A stretch of 64,000 nucleotides of DNA from Caldilineales bacterium (GTDB lineage Bacteria; Chloroflexota; Anaerolineae; J102). Positions 37,622 through 45,820 of this stretch are shown one piece after another. The notes under the pieces were generated by a model. That model searched no databases. It saw nothing but the letters and a program-made list of their open reading frames with translations, and was not told the DNA's origin. The translations under genes and the position numbers were made by a program. The stretch covers positions 1 to 64,000 of the forward strand of contig JAIBAP010000018.1 of the NCBI GenBank assembly GCA_019695115.1. Direction: 5' to 3'. Position 1 is the stretch's first letter. Every line of letters starts with the position of its first letter.

Positions 37622-37860
37622 TGCTTATCCTTTTCTTCACGCCAACACTGGCGCAGGTAGTCGTGATAGTCCCGCACAAGGCGTTCGATCACGGCTAAGT
37701 CATGTGGACGAAAGCCGATGTTGCGAGCAGGTCGCACAGGATCGAGCCAGAACTTCGACTCACGTTCTCCTTTGCGTACGTGTACGTGCGGAGGTTCGTT
37801 CGCCAAATCGTATGGATAGAAGAAAAAGCGGTATCCTTCTTTGCGCAGTCCGGTCGGCAT
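37618..37860 (-). CDS. DUF4160-family protein, possible toxin-antitoxin component
   Basis: This 80-aa protein has the DUF4160 pattern YRFFFYPYDLANEPPHVHVR and a C-terminal helical part (IERLVRDYHDYLRQCWREEK). The family is usually encoded in two-gene cassettes suspected to be toxin-antitoxin systems. A promoter-like TTGTCA-N16-TAGAAT lies upstream on the minus strand. It is the second antisense cassette between leuC and leuD. Confidence 0.7.
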   Translation of the reverse strand: MPTGLRKEGYRFFFYPYDLANEPPHVHVRKGERESKFWLDPVRPARNIGFRPHDLAVIERLVRDYHDYLRQCWREEKDKQ

Positions 37861-37898
37861 GACGGTCTGACACTATTGGTTGAGATGACGTATCTTTT

Positions 37899-37926
37899 AT
37901 TCTACACCATGCCGGTCGCCTGACAA
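37899..37926 (-). promoter_or_regulatory. Candidate promoter of the DUF4160 cassette
   Basis: On the minus strand TTGTCA (37926-37921), a 16-nt spacer and TAGAAT (37904-37899) lie about 39 nt before the DUF4160 start codon. Confidence 0.45.
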
Positions 37927-37954
37927 ACTCCCTCCCATCCTCCTCTCATACCCC

Positions 37955-38566
37955 ATGCACCCCTTCACCACCCTCACCGCCACCGCCGCGCCGCTGCGCG
38001 CCGAAAACGTCGACACCGACCAGATCATCCCCGCCCGCTACCTCACCGCCGTCACCAAGGCGGGTATGGGCGATGGCCTCTTCGCCGCCTGGCGCTACGA
38101 CGCCAACGACCAGCCCAAACCCGACTTCATCCTCAACCAGCCGCAGTTCGGCAGGGCGCAGGTGCTCATCGCCGGGCGCAACTTCGGCAGCGGCTCCTCG
38201 CGCGAGCACGCCGTCTGGGCGCTGACCGAGTACGGCTTCCGGGCCGTGATCTCGCCCGGCTTCGCCGATATCTTTTACAATAACTCGCTCAAGAACGGCC
38301 TGCTGCCGATCACCCTGCCCGAAGCCGCCGTCAACATGCTGCTCGACCTGGTGGAAGAACAGCCCGACACCCGCATCGCCATCGACCTGGCCGCCCAAAC
38401 CGTGACCCTGCCCGATGGCCAGCAAGCTGACTTTGCCATTGACCCCTATCGCAAGCTCTGCCTGCTGGACGGGCTGGATGATCTCGGCTATCTCCTGGCG
38501 CAGGACGCGGCCATCGCCGCCTACGAGGGGCGATCAGCAGCATCGATGGCCGCAGCGCCCGTCTGA
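37955..38566 (+). CDS. leuD: 3-isopropylmalate dehydratase, small subunit
   Basis: This 203-aa swivelling-domain subunit works with LeuC. It has the N-terminal LRAENVDTDQIIPARYL, then GRNFGSGSSREHAVWAL and ISPGFADIFYNNSLKNG, all diagnostic for LeuD. No ribosome site is obvious before the ATG. It is followed at 43 nt by a 67-aa gene and then leuB. The gap from leuC, filled by antisense cassettes, raises the question of how LeuC and LeuD are kept in balance. Confidence 0.95.
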   Translation: MHPFTTLTATAAPLRAENVDTDQIIPARYLTAVTKAGMGDGLFAAWRYDANDQPKPDFILNQPQFGRAQVLIAGRNFGSGSSREHAVWALTEYGFRAVISPGFADIFYNNSLKNGLLPITLPEAAVNMLLDLVEEQPDTRIAIDLAAQTVTLPDGQQADFAIDPYRKLCLLDGLDDLGYLLAQDAAIAAYEGRSAASMAAAPV

Positions 38567-38608
38567 ATCCCCTACCCACCCACACCCATCATTTGCGGAG
38601 GCCCGAAC

Positions 38609-38812
38609 ATGGATTCCCGTCCCACCCCCACCACCCCCGAGACCATCGAGGAAGCCGAACCCTACTTCCCCGCTGAACTCCCTGTGCAACTGGACGACGC
38701 CGACAGCATCGCCCGCTACCCGGCCCGCGTGGTACGCGACGCCATCGACAGACAGGAACGGCTGTGGAGCCGCGACGCCCTGCTAAAAGAATCCGAAGCC
38801 GGCCAGGACTAA
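38609..38812 (+). CDS. Small acidic protein of unknown function between leuD and leuB
   Basis: This 67-aa acidic protein ([20 protein letters not shown]..., ending [13 protein letters not shown]) has a good ribosome site (CGGAGG, 9 nt spacing), and its stop lies 7 nt before the leuB start codon, so it is almost certainly translated with leuB. I recognise no domain. It has a Pro/Thr-rich, probably disordered start and one likely helix ([20 protein letters not shown]). It might be a small accessory subunit of the dehydratase or unrelated. Confidence 0.65.
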   Translation: MDSRPTPTTPETIEEAEPYFPAELPVQLDDADSIARYPARVVRDAIDRQERLWSRDALLKESEAGQD

Positions 38813-38819
38813 ACCAGCG

Positions 38820-39914
38820 ATGACACACTACCGCATCGTCCTCCTCCCCGGCGATGGCATCGGCCCGGAAGTCGTGGGCGAGGCCCAGGCCGTGCTGCAA
38901 GATCTCGCCCCGGCCTTCGGCTTCAGCCTGGACTTCGAGACCCACCTGATGGGCGGGTGCGCCATCGACGCTTTCGGCGCCTCTCTGCCCGACTCCACCC
39001 TGGCCGCCTGCCGGCAAGCCGATGCCGTCCTGCTCGGCGCCGTCGGTGGCCCGAAATGGGACAACCCCAACGCCGCCGACCGTCCCGAACGCGGCCTGCT
39101 GGCCCTGCGCAAGGGCCTGAACCTGTACGCCAACCTGCGCCCGGTCAAAATCTTCCCCCAACTGCTGGATGCCTCCAGCCTGAAAGCCGATGTCCTCGCA
39201 GGCGTGGATATGCTCGTCATCCGCGAGCTGACCGGCGGCGCCTACTTCGGCCCGCGCCAGGAAGGCGACCAGGAAGCCTACGACACCATGCTCTACACTC
39301 GCCCTGAGATCGAACGCGTGGTGCGGGTGGCGGCGCGGGCGGCGCGCGGCCGGCGGGGCAAGCTCACGTCGGTGGACAAGGCCAACGTCCTCGCCTCGTC
39401 CCGGCTCTGGCGCAAAGTCACGACCCAGGTCATGGCGGCCGAGTTCCCCGATGTGAAACTGGAGCACCAACTGGTCGATTCGATGGCCATGCACCTCATC
39501 CGCTGGCCCTCGGCTTACGATGTGATCGTGGCCGAGAACCTGTTCGGCGACATCCTGACCGACGAGGCGGCGATGCTGGCCGGGTCCATGGGCATGTTGC
39601 CCTCGGCCAGCCTGGGCGATACGACCCTCGGCCTCTACGAACCCATCCACGGCTCCGCCCCCGACATTGCCGGCAAAGGCATCGCCAACCCCCTCGCCAC
39701 CATCCTCTCTGCTGCCATGCTACTGCGGCACTCGCTCGGTCAGGAGGGGGCGGCGCAGGCCATCGAGGGCGCCGTCGCCCAGGCCCTGGCCGCCGGCTAC
39801 CGCACCCCCGACCTGGCCGGCGTCGCCGCACCCGACCAGACGGTGGAGGTGGTGGGCACACAGGCGATGGGAGCGGTGGTGCGGCAGTTTTTGGCGGAAG
39901 CCAGGCGGAGCTGA
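38820..39914 (+). CDS. leuB: 3-isopropylmalate dehydrogenase
   Basis: This 364-aa enzyme carries out NAD-dependent oxidative decarboxylation of 3-isopropylmalate (and of methylmalate in the CimA route). It has [11 protein letters not shown] at the N-terminus, [27 protein letters not shown], the metal-binding [15 protein letters not shown] and [15 protein letters not shown]. Length and motif order are standard. It is closely spaced after the 67-aa gene and followed by hicA at 20 nt. Confidence 0.96.
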   Translation: MTHYRIVLLPGDGIGPEVVGEAQAVLQDLAPAFGFSLDFETHLMGGCAIDAFGASLPDSTLAACRQADAVLLGAVGGPKWDNPNAADRPERGLLALRKGLNLYANLRPVKIFPQLLDASSLKADVLAGVDMLVIRELTGGAYFGPRQEGDQEAYDTMLYTRPEIERVVRVAARAARGRRGKLTSVDKANVLASSRLWRKVTTQVMAAEFPDVKLEHQLVDSMAMHLIRWPSAYDVIVAENLFGDILTDEAAMLAGSMGMLPSASLGDTTLGLYEPIHGSAPDIAGKGIANPLATILSAAMLLRHSLGQEGAAQAIEGAVAQALAAGYRTPDLAGVAAPDQTVEVVGTQAMGAVVRQFLAEARRS

Positions 39915-39934
39915 TTCTTGATCGGAGGCTCACG

Positions 39935-40183
39935 ATGTCGCGAAGAGACAAAATCCTCGATCAACTACTACGCGGCGTGTCCGACACGAACATCGCCTTC
40001 GATGATCTACGCTATCTGTTGCTGGAACTCGGATTTGACGAACGCATTCGAGGCAGTCATCATATTTTCAGCAAGAGTGGCGTGCTCGAGATTATGAATT
40101 TGCAGCCAAAGGGGGCAAAAGCAAAGCCCTATCAGGTGAAACAAGTGCGCACCATCATCCTGAAGTACAAACTCGGAGGTTGA
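39935..40183 (+). CDS. hicA: HicA-family mRNA interferase toxin
   Basis: This 82-aa double-stranded-RNA-binding-fold toxin has RGSHHIFSKSG, where the central His is the catalytic residue in HicA, and the C-terminal PYQVKQVRTIILKYKLGG. It cleaves mRNA independently of the ribosome in characterised members. It is in the same orientation as leuB and cimA and 1 nt upstream of hicB, so the pair could be read within the biosynthetic operon. Confidence 0.88.
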   Translation: MSRRDKILDQLLRGVSDTNIAFDDLRYLLLELGFDERIRGSHHIFSKSGVLEIMNLQPKGAKAKPYQVKQVRTIILKYKLGG

Positions 40184-40184
40184 A

Positions 40185-40394
40185 ATGTCCAGATACGAGG
40201 TTATTCTGTTCTGGAGCGATGAGGATGAGGCATTCGTCGCCGAAGTCCCGGAGCTTCCCGGCTGTATGGCCGATGGCGTCACCTATCAGGAGGCGCTCAA
40301 GAATGTCGAAATCATCATTCGCGAATGGTTGGAAACAGCCAGAGAATTGGGTCGCCCCATCCCGGAACCGCGCGGCCGCCTGGTCTACGCCTGA
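40185..40394 (+). CDS. hicB: HicB-family antitoxin, short form
   Basis: This 69-aa protein has the HicB partial-RNase-H pattern YEVILFWSDEDEAFVAEVPE, LPGCMADGVTYQEAL and a following helix. It lacks a C-terminal DNA-binding domain, so autoregulation by this protein alone is unlikely. GGAGG precedes the ATG, located inside the end of hicA. Confidence 0.88.
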   Translation: MSRYEVILFWSDEDEAFVAEVPELPGCMADGVTYQEALKNVEIIIREWLETARELGRPIPEPRGRLVYA

Positions 40395-40448
40395 GCACAG
40401 TGCGCATCGCAATCTCCACTTACCAATCTCCAGTTACCAGTTCCACCC

Positions 40449-42029
40449 ATGACCATCCAACTCTACGACACCACCCTCCGCGACGGCACCCAGGGCGAAG
40501 GCGTCAACTTTTCGTCCGGCGATAAACTGCGCATCGCTCGCAAGCTGGACGAGCTAGGCGTCCACTTTATCGAAGGCGGCTGGCCCGGCTCCAACCCTAA
40601 GGACATGGATTTCTTCCAGCGCGCCCGCACCGAGTTGAACCTGAAACACGCCCGCGTCGCCGCCTTTGGCTCGACCCGCAAGGCCAACACCCCGGTCGAG
40701 ACCGATGCCCAGGTGCAGATGCTGCTCGATTGCGACACGCCGGTCGTCACCATCTTCGGCAAGACCTGGACGCTGCACGTGCATGATGTGCTGCGCACGA
40801 CCCTGAAAGAGAACGTCGCCATGATCTTCGACAGCGTGTCGTACCTCAAGGAGGCGGGCAAAGAGGTGATCTACGACGCCGAGCACTTCTTCGACGGCTA
40901 TCGGGCCGACCCAACCTATGCCGTGCGCACGCTCAAGGCGGCGGAGGAGGCCGGAGCCGACCTGATCGTGCTCTGCGACACCAATGGCGGCACCATGCCC
41001 TGGGACATCGAGCGCATCATCGGCGAGTTACGGGCGGCCGGGATCGGCAGGCCGCTGGGCATCCACACCCACAACGACGGCGAACTGGGTGTGGCCAACG
41101 CTCTGGCGGCCGTGCGGGCGGGCTGTGTGCAGGTGCAGGGCACGATCAACGGCTATGGCGAGCGCTGCGGCAACAGCAACCTGGTCAGTATCATCGCCAA
41201 CCTGAACCTGAAGATGGGTTTGCAGGCGGTCTCGCCCGAACAATTGCACCGCCTCACCGAGGTCTCGATCTTCGTCAGCGAGCTGGCCAATCTAAACCCC
41301 GACACCCACGCCGCCTATGTTGGCATGAGCGCCTTCGCCCACAAGGGCGGGGTGCACGTCAACGCCGTGGTCAAAAATGTGGATTCGTACCAGCACATCG
41401 ACCCGGCGCTGGTGGGAAACCGGATGCGGGTGGTGGTTTCCGACCTTGCAGGCAAAGACAACATCGCCGTCAAGACGCTGGAATTCGGGATCGAAGGTGT
41501 GACGCGCGAGCAGGAGAAGGAAGTCCTGGCCCAGATCAAGAAGATGGAGCATGAGGGCTACGCCTTCGAGGCGGCCGAAGCCTCGGTCGAGCTGATGTTG
41601 CGGCGGATGCAGCCAGGCTATAGCTCGCCGTTCGAGATGATGGATTTCACCACCAATGTCGAACACCGCCGCGGGCGGGGGCTGTTCTCAGAGGCGACGG
41701 TGAAGGTGCGGATCTGCAACGAGATTTTTCATGAGGTGGCCGAGGGCAATGGCCCGGTCAATGCCCTCAACCTGGCGCTGCGCAAGGCCCTGCACCGCTT
41801 CTATCCCCAACTGGAAGACGTCCACCTGACCGACTATAAGGTGCGCATCCTGGACACACACATGGCCACCGCCGCCACCACACGGGTTCTGATCGATTTC
41901 ACCGACGGCCAGCGGAACTGGAGCACGGTGGGGGCCAGCGCCAATATCATCGAAGCCAGCTGGCTGGCGCTGGCGGATGGGCTGGAGTATGCGCTATTGA
42001 CCGCTTCGCCGCCAGCGAACGGCCACTGA
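40449..42029 (+). CDS. cimA: (R)-citramalate synthase
   Basis: It makes citramalate from pyruvate and acetyl-CoA, giving a threonine-independent route to 2-oxobutanoate and isoleucine through LeuCD and LeuB. The 526-aa LeuA-like protein starts LYDTTLRDGTQGEGVNFSSG (Thr and Gly in place of the LeuA Glu/Ser-Pro) and has HIHNDGELGVANALA-type metal site residues (THNDGE), INGYGERCGN and a C-terminal allosteric domain. The first domain matches the CimA group rather than homocitrate or isopropylmalate synthases. A short heptamer-like array (40408-40446) lies before the ATG. It is the last gene of the locus. Confidence 0.92.
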   Translation: MTIQLYDTTLRDGTQGEGVNFSSGDKLRIARKLDELGVHFIEGGWPGSNPKDMDFFQRARTELNLKHARVAAFGSTRKANTPVETDAQVQMLLDCDTPVVTIFGKTWTLHVHDVLRTTLKENVAMIFDSVSYLKEAGKEVIYDAEHFFDGYRADPTYAVRTLKAAEEAGADLIVLCDTNGGTMPWDIERIIGELRAAGIGRPLGIHTHNDGELGVANALAAVRAGCVQVQGTINGYGERCGNSNLVSIIANLNLKMGLQAVSPEQLHRLTEVSIFVSELANLNPDTHAAYVGMSAFAHKGGVHVNAVVKNVDSYQHIDPALVGNRMRVVVSDLAGKDNIAVKTLEFGIEGVTREQEKEVLAQIKKMEHEGYAFEAAEASVELMLRRMQPGYSSPFEMMDFTTNVEHRRGRGLFSEATVKVRICNEIFHEVAEGNGPVNALNLALRKALHRFYPQLEDVHLTDYKVRILDTHMATAATTRVLIDFTDGQRNWSTVGASANIIEASWLALADGLEYALLTASPPANGH

Positions 42030-42050
42030 GGGGGCGATACTCGCTATCAC

Positions 42051-42167
42051 GCTCGTAGTAACGACTTCAGTCGTTATCGTCGCCCGCTCGTAGTAACGAC
42101 TTCAGTCGTTCCCACCCGATTGAACGAACGAAGTCGTCGCCCGCTCGTAGTAACGACTTCAGTCGTT
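42051..42167. repeat. Three REP-like palindromic units
   Basis: Three copies of a 25-bp unit lie at 42051-42075, 42086-42110 and 42143-42167. Each contains GTAGTAACGACTTCAGTCGTT, with internal arms AACGACT/AGTCGTT. A partial inverted piece, AACGAAGTCGTCG, lies between copies 2 and 3. The block follows cimA and may also act in transcription termination. Confidence 0.85.
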
Positions 42168-42240
42168 CCCACCGGCTCGAACTCGTCGCGCCCTCACCCA
42201 CCGCTTGCTCGCTAACTCATTGCCCTCAAGGATTCTTCTC

Positions 42241-43668
42241 GTGCCAGGCCCAACCAACCGCAACCGCATCCTCATTCTGCTCTTCTTCGGCGTGCTGATG
42301 GGCGCGCTCGATATCGCCATCATCGCCCCGGCGCTGCCCGCCATCCAAAAACACTTCGGCATCGACGACCGCGCCAAAGCCTGGGTGTTTGGCGCTTACG
42401 TGCTGTTCAACCTGATCGGCACGCCCTTGATGGCCAAACTCTCGGATGCCCGCGGGCGCCGCGCTATCTACATCCTGGATGTGAGTCTGTTTGCCCTGGG
42501 TTCGCTGGTGGCTGCGGTTTCGCCTGCGTTTGGCATCCTCATGCTGGGGCGGGCGCTGCAAGGGTTGGGCGCCGGCGGCATCTTCCCGGTTGCCAGCGCC
42601 GTTATTGGCGACACCTTCCCGCCCGAAAAGCGCGGCAGCGCCCTGGGTCTGATCGGGGCGGTGTTCGGTCTCGCCTTTCTCCTCGGCCCCATCCTCGGCG
42701 GCGTCATCCTCTCTCTGGCCGACTGGCGCTGGCTGTTCATCATCAACCTGCCCATCGCCGCCGGCCTCATCCTCGCCAGCCTGCGGCTGCTGCCCAGGGC
42801 CCGGCCGGCGGTGCGCAAGCCCTTCGACCTGGTCGGCATGGCGTTGCTGGCGCTCGGTCTGGCCAGCTTTGCCTACGGCATCAACCAGATCGACACCAAC
42901 CAGTTCTTTGCCAGCCTGACCTCGACCGCCGTCTGGCCGTTCCTGGTCGCGGCCGTCCTCCTGTTTCTCGCCTTCTGGCGGGTGGAACTGCGCGCCGCCG
43001 ACCCCATCCTGCGCCTGCGGCTGTTCGCCTCGCGGCAGATCGCTGTCGTCAGCGGCGTGGCCCTGGGAGCAGGCGTGGGCGAATCGGCAGTCGTGTTCGT
43101 GCCCTCGCTGCTGGTGGCTGCTTTCAGCATCTCGGCGGCGCAATCAAGTTGGTGGCTGCTGCCGCCCGTGCTGGCGATGGCCGTCGGCTCGCCCTTCGCC
43201 GGGCGGATGCTGGATCGAGCCGGCTCGCGGGCCGTGGTGGCGACCGGTTCCGCTCTGCTGGCCGCAGGCATGCTGGTGGTCGGCCTGAGCACGGTGACAA
43301 CGGGCGTCTACCTCATCACCGCCTTGTTGGTGGGGTTGGGGTTGGGCATGTTGCTGGGGGCGCCGTTGCGCTACATCGTCCTCAACGAAGCCCCGCTCAG
43401 CGACCGCGCCTCGGCCCAGGGCGGCCTCACCCTGTTCACGGCCAGCGGCCAGCTGATCGGCAGCGCCGTAGTGGGAGCGGTGGCGGCGTCGGGCGGGGGT
43501 GGCGTCGCAGGCTACCAGTCCGCTTTCCTGGCCGTGGGCGGTCTCAGCATTTTGCTTTTCCTGTTGGCGCTCCGCCTCAAATCGCAGACCGCTGAACGTG
43601 AGACCGTCCGTCGTAATGAACTGGTGGGGGTAGGGAGTAGGGAGGAGGGAGTAGGGAGTAGGGAGTAG
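42241..43668 (+). CDS. MFS drug/solute exporter (DHA2/EmrB-like)
   Basis: This membrane protein of about 475 aa has 12-14 predicted helices. It shows the MFS motif A LSDARGRRAIY after helix 2, GALDIAIIAPALPAI in helix 1 and ALQGLGAGGIFPVASAVIGD, typical of the DHA2 drug:proton antiporters. The substrate is unknown. The frame opens at a TTG at 42205, but AAGGA 8 nt before the GTG at 42241 supports that start. The last 18 residues (GVGSREEGVGSRE) are encoded by a simple-repeat array, so the original C-terminus seems to have been replaced. Confidence 0.85.
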   Translation: MPGPTNRNRILILLFFGVLMGALDIAIIAPALPAIQKHFGIDDRAKAWVFGAYVLFNLIGTPLMAKLSDARGRRAIYILDVSLFALGSLVAAVSPAFGILMLGRALQGLGAGGIFPVASAVIGDTFPPEKRGSALGLIGAVFGLAFLLGPILGGVILSLADWRWLFIINLPIAAGLILASLRLLPRARPAVRKPFDLVGMALLALGLASFAYGINQIDTNQFFASLTSTAVWPFLVAAVLLFLAFWRVELRAADPILRLRLFASRQIAVVSGVALGAGVGESAVVFVPSLLVAAFSISAAQSSWWLLPPVLAMAVGSPFAGRMLDRAGSRAVVATGSALLAAGMLVVGLSTVTTGVYLITALLVGLGLGMLLGAPLRYIVLNEAPLSDRASAQGGLTLFTASGQLIGSAVVGAVAASGGGGVAGYQSAFLAVGGLSILLFLLALRLKSQTAERETVRRNELVGVGSREEGVGSRE

Positions 43669-43850
43669 GGAGTAGGGAGGAGGAAGGAGGAAGGAGGAAG
43701 TAAGAACCAGGGGCAGCACCCCGTCCTCTCTCCATCCCCCAGTCTCCCCCTCCCTGCGTCTCTCCCTGCGTCCCCCCCCTCCCTGCGTCCCTGCGTCTCT
43801 CCCTGCGTCCCCCCCCCTCCCTGCGTCCCTGCGTCTCCCCTCCCCCCCAC
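43620..43850. repeat. Two 7-bp-class arrays: GGGAGTA type, then CCCTGCGTC type
   Basis: GGGAGTA/GGGAGGA heptamers run from inside the transporter gene to about 43700. CCCTGCGT units with C-rich spacers follow at 43733-43850. The first type recurs at 46318-46400 and the second inside the SBBP gene. Confidence 0.85.
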
Positions 43851-43862
43851 TCAAGGTTCCGA

Positions 43863-44324
43863 ATGTACGACTTCCTCCTCACTCTCCACAGTCTCCTCCG
43901 TTGGGTCGTTGTCATCGCCGCCGTGTTGGCCGTCGTCCGGGGCTTCCTCGGCTGGTCGGGCAAGCGTCCCTGGTCGGGGCTTGACGACCGCCTGGGCCTG
44001 ATCTTCACCATCAGCCTGGATGTGCAGGTGCTGCTGGGGCTGCTACTGTATTTCGTCCTCAGCCCCATCACCCGCGCCGCCCTGAGCAACCTGAGCGCGG
44101 CAATGTCCAATGACGTCACCCGCTTCTTCCTGGCCGAGCACTTCCCCCTGATGCTCATTGCCGTCGTCCTCGCTCACATCGGCCGTTCGCGGGCCCGCAA
44201 AGCCGCCGACAACCAGAAGAAATTCCGGCAAACGGCAATCTGGTTCGGCATCGCCCTTCTGCTCATCCTGGCCGCCATCCCCTGGCCGTTCCTCGCCTCT
44301 GGCGCCGGACGCGGCCTGCTCTAG
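43863..44324 (+). CDS. Small four-helix integral membrane protein
   Basis: This 153-aa protein has four hydrophobic segments (about 14-30, 47-68, 93-110 and 125-145). Conserved-looking histidines appear in LLTLHSLLRW, AEHFPLMLI and LAHIGRSR, which could be haem or metal ligands but may not be. I know similar unnamed membrane proteins from several phyla but no function. A clear terminator follows, so it is the end of its unit; the upstream gap is filled with repeats. Confidence 0.7.
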   Translation: MYDFLLTLHSLLRWVVVIAAVLAVVRGFLGWSGKRPWSGLDDRLGLIFTISLDVQVLLGLLLYFVLSPITRAALSNLSAAMSNDVTRFFLAEHFPLMLIAVVLAHIGRSRARKAADNQKKFRQTAIWFGIALLLILAAIPWPFLASGAGRGLL

Positions 44325-44333
44325 CCAATCACA

Positions 44334-44369
44334 CAGCGGGCAAGTTCTGCAATACTTGCCCGCTGTTGT
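44334..44369 (+). terminator. Intrinsic terminator after the small membrane protein gene
   Basis: A perfect 12-bp stem (CAGCGGGCAAGT 44334-44345 / ACTTGCCCGCTG 44354-44365) with an 8-nt loop is followed by TTGTTT. Confidence 0.8.
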
Positions 44370-44400
44370 TTGACATTTTCCAGCTCTCGACTTTAGACTT

Positions 44401-44455
44401 TTGCGTAGTTTCCCATAATTTTACTGAGGTTTCGCTCCCTTATGAAACTACGCAA
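44401..44455 (+). promoter_or_regulatory. 5' hairpin enclosing the ribosome site of the PucC-like gene
   Basis: TTGCGTAGTTTC (44401-44412) is a perfect 12-bp inverted repeat of GAAACTACGCAA (44444-44455). The 31-nt loop contains GAGG and the first bases of the start codon, whose G opens the right arm. As RNA this would bury the start region at the foot of a stem; as DNA it could be an operator. Confidence 0.6.
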
Positions 44456-45803
44456 GACATCACCAACCGCCGCCCCGCCTGGTTTCAGCGTCTGGCATTC
44501 GCTCAAGCTAGGGCTGTTCCAGGTCGGCTCTTCGCTTGTCGATCTGCTGACAACCGGCGTCATCAACCGCCTGCTGATCGTCGAGATGGGCGTGGCCGCC
44601 TGGCCTGTCACCCTGCTCACCGGCCTGCGCTATCTGATCGCCCCGCTCAGCCTCTGGGCCGGCCACCGCTCCGACACCCGCCCGCTGCTCGGCAGCCGCC
44701 GGACGAGCTACATCTGGCTGGGGCGGCTGCTGATCCTCCTCTCGCTGCCCCTGCTGCCCCTGGCGCTGGCCGCCATCGGCCACGATTCCGGCTCGGCCAC
44801 CGGCTGGCTGCTGCTCGTCACCGCCTTTCTGCTCTACAGCATCGGCGCTTCGGCCTCAGGCGCGCCCTATCTGGCGCTGGTGCACGATAGCGCCCCCTAC
44901 GAGCGCCGGGGCCAGGTCAACGCCATCGTCTACACCCTGCTGGCCGCCAGCAGCGCCTTTGTCGGCTTCCTCTATGGCCGCCTGCTGCCCACCTGGGACC
45001 TGGCCCTGTTCTGGCGGCTGGTGATGGTGGCGATGGTCGGGGCCGCCTTCTTCTGGTTTATCTCGGTCTGGCGCGAGGAACGGCGGGCGGCCCCACCGGC
45101 CGTGGTCGAGAACGCACCTTCGCTGCGCACGACCGTCGCCGGCCTCTGGGCCGACCCGCGGGCGCGGCGCTATGCGCTTTTTCTGGGTGCTTCGGCCTTC
45201 TTCGCCTTCATGCAGGATGGCGTGCTAGAGCCGTTTGGCGGCGATGTCTTCGGGCTGTCGGTGGGCGAGACCACCCGCTTCAACGCCTACTGGGGGATGG
45301 GCGTGCTGCTGGCGATGGTGATCGGCGCTTATCTCACGCGGCGGCGCGCGCCCGACCGCCAGGTGAGCACCACCGCCTGGGGTCTGGCGATCCTGGCCGG
45401 GCCGCTGTTTCTGCTCGCCCTCAGCTCGGTCATGCAGATTCAGTCGCTCCTGCGGCCCTTGCTGTTCGTCTTCGGCGCTGGCCTGGGCATCTTCTCGGTC
45501 GGCGGCGTGGCCTTGCTGATGGCCATGAGCCGCGAACAACAGGCGGGCGCCTATCTGGCCCTGTGGAGCATGATCCAGCTCATCACCCGTGGGGCCGGCA
45601 TCGCCGCCGGCGGCCTGCTGCGTGACCTGGGCCTTGCCGTCACCGGCTCGTTGAGCCTGGCCTACGGCTTTGTCTTCGCCTTCGAGGCGGTGGGCCTCCT
45701 GGTCTGCATCCTCTTGCTGCGCCGGGTCGATGTGCCGGGCTTCGTCAGCTTGTCAACCCGGGCCGAAGCAGTCGCCCTGCCCACGCCCGCCGTCTTCGAC
45801 TGA
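44442..45803 (+). CDS. PucC/BCD-family major facilitator
   Basis: This 453-aa protein has 12 helices and the PucC-family signature LKLGLFQVGSSLVDLLTTGV, NRLLIVEMGVAAW and RYLIAPLSLWAGHRSDTRP near the N-terminus. Characterised relatives (PucC, LhaA, BCH2-type) help light-harvesting complexes assemble in phototrophs, probably by delivering pigment. No pigment, reaction-centre or antenna gene lies in the window, so the role here is open. A 12-bp inverted repeat surrounds its start codon. Confidence 0.85.
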   Translation: MKLRKTSPTAAPPGFSVWHSLKLGLFQVGSSLVDLLTTGVINRLLIVEMGVAAWPVTLLTGLRYLIAPLSLWAGHRSDTRPLLGSRRTSYIWLGRLLILLSLPLLPLALAAIGHDSGSATGWLLLVTAFLLYSIGASASGAPYLALVHDSAPYERRGQVNAIVYTLLAASSAFVGFLYGRLLPTWDLALFWRLVMVAMVGAAFFWFISVWREERRAAPPAVVENAPSLRTTVAGLWADPRARRYALFLGASAFFAFMQDGVLEPFGGDVFGLSVGETTRFNAYWGMGVLLAMVIGAYLTRRRAPDRQVSTTAWGLAILAGPLFLLALSSVMQIQSLLRPLLFVFGAGLGIFSVGGVALLMAMSREQQAGAYLALWSMIQLITRGAGIAAGGLLRDLGLAVTGSLSLAYGFVFAFEAVGLLVCILLLRRVDVPGFVSLSTRAEAVALPTPAVFD

Positions 45804-45820
45804 TCTGATCCGCGTCACCA

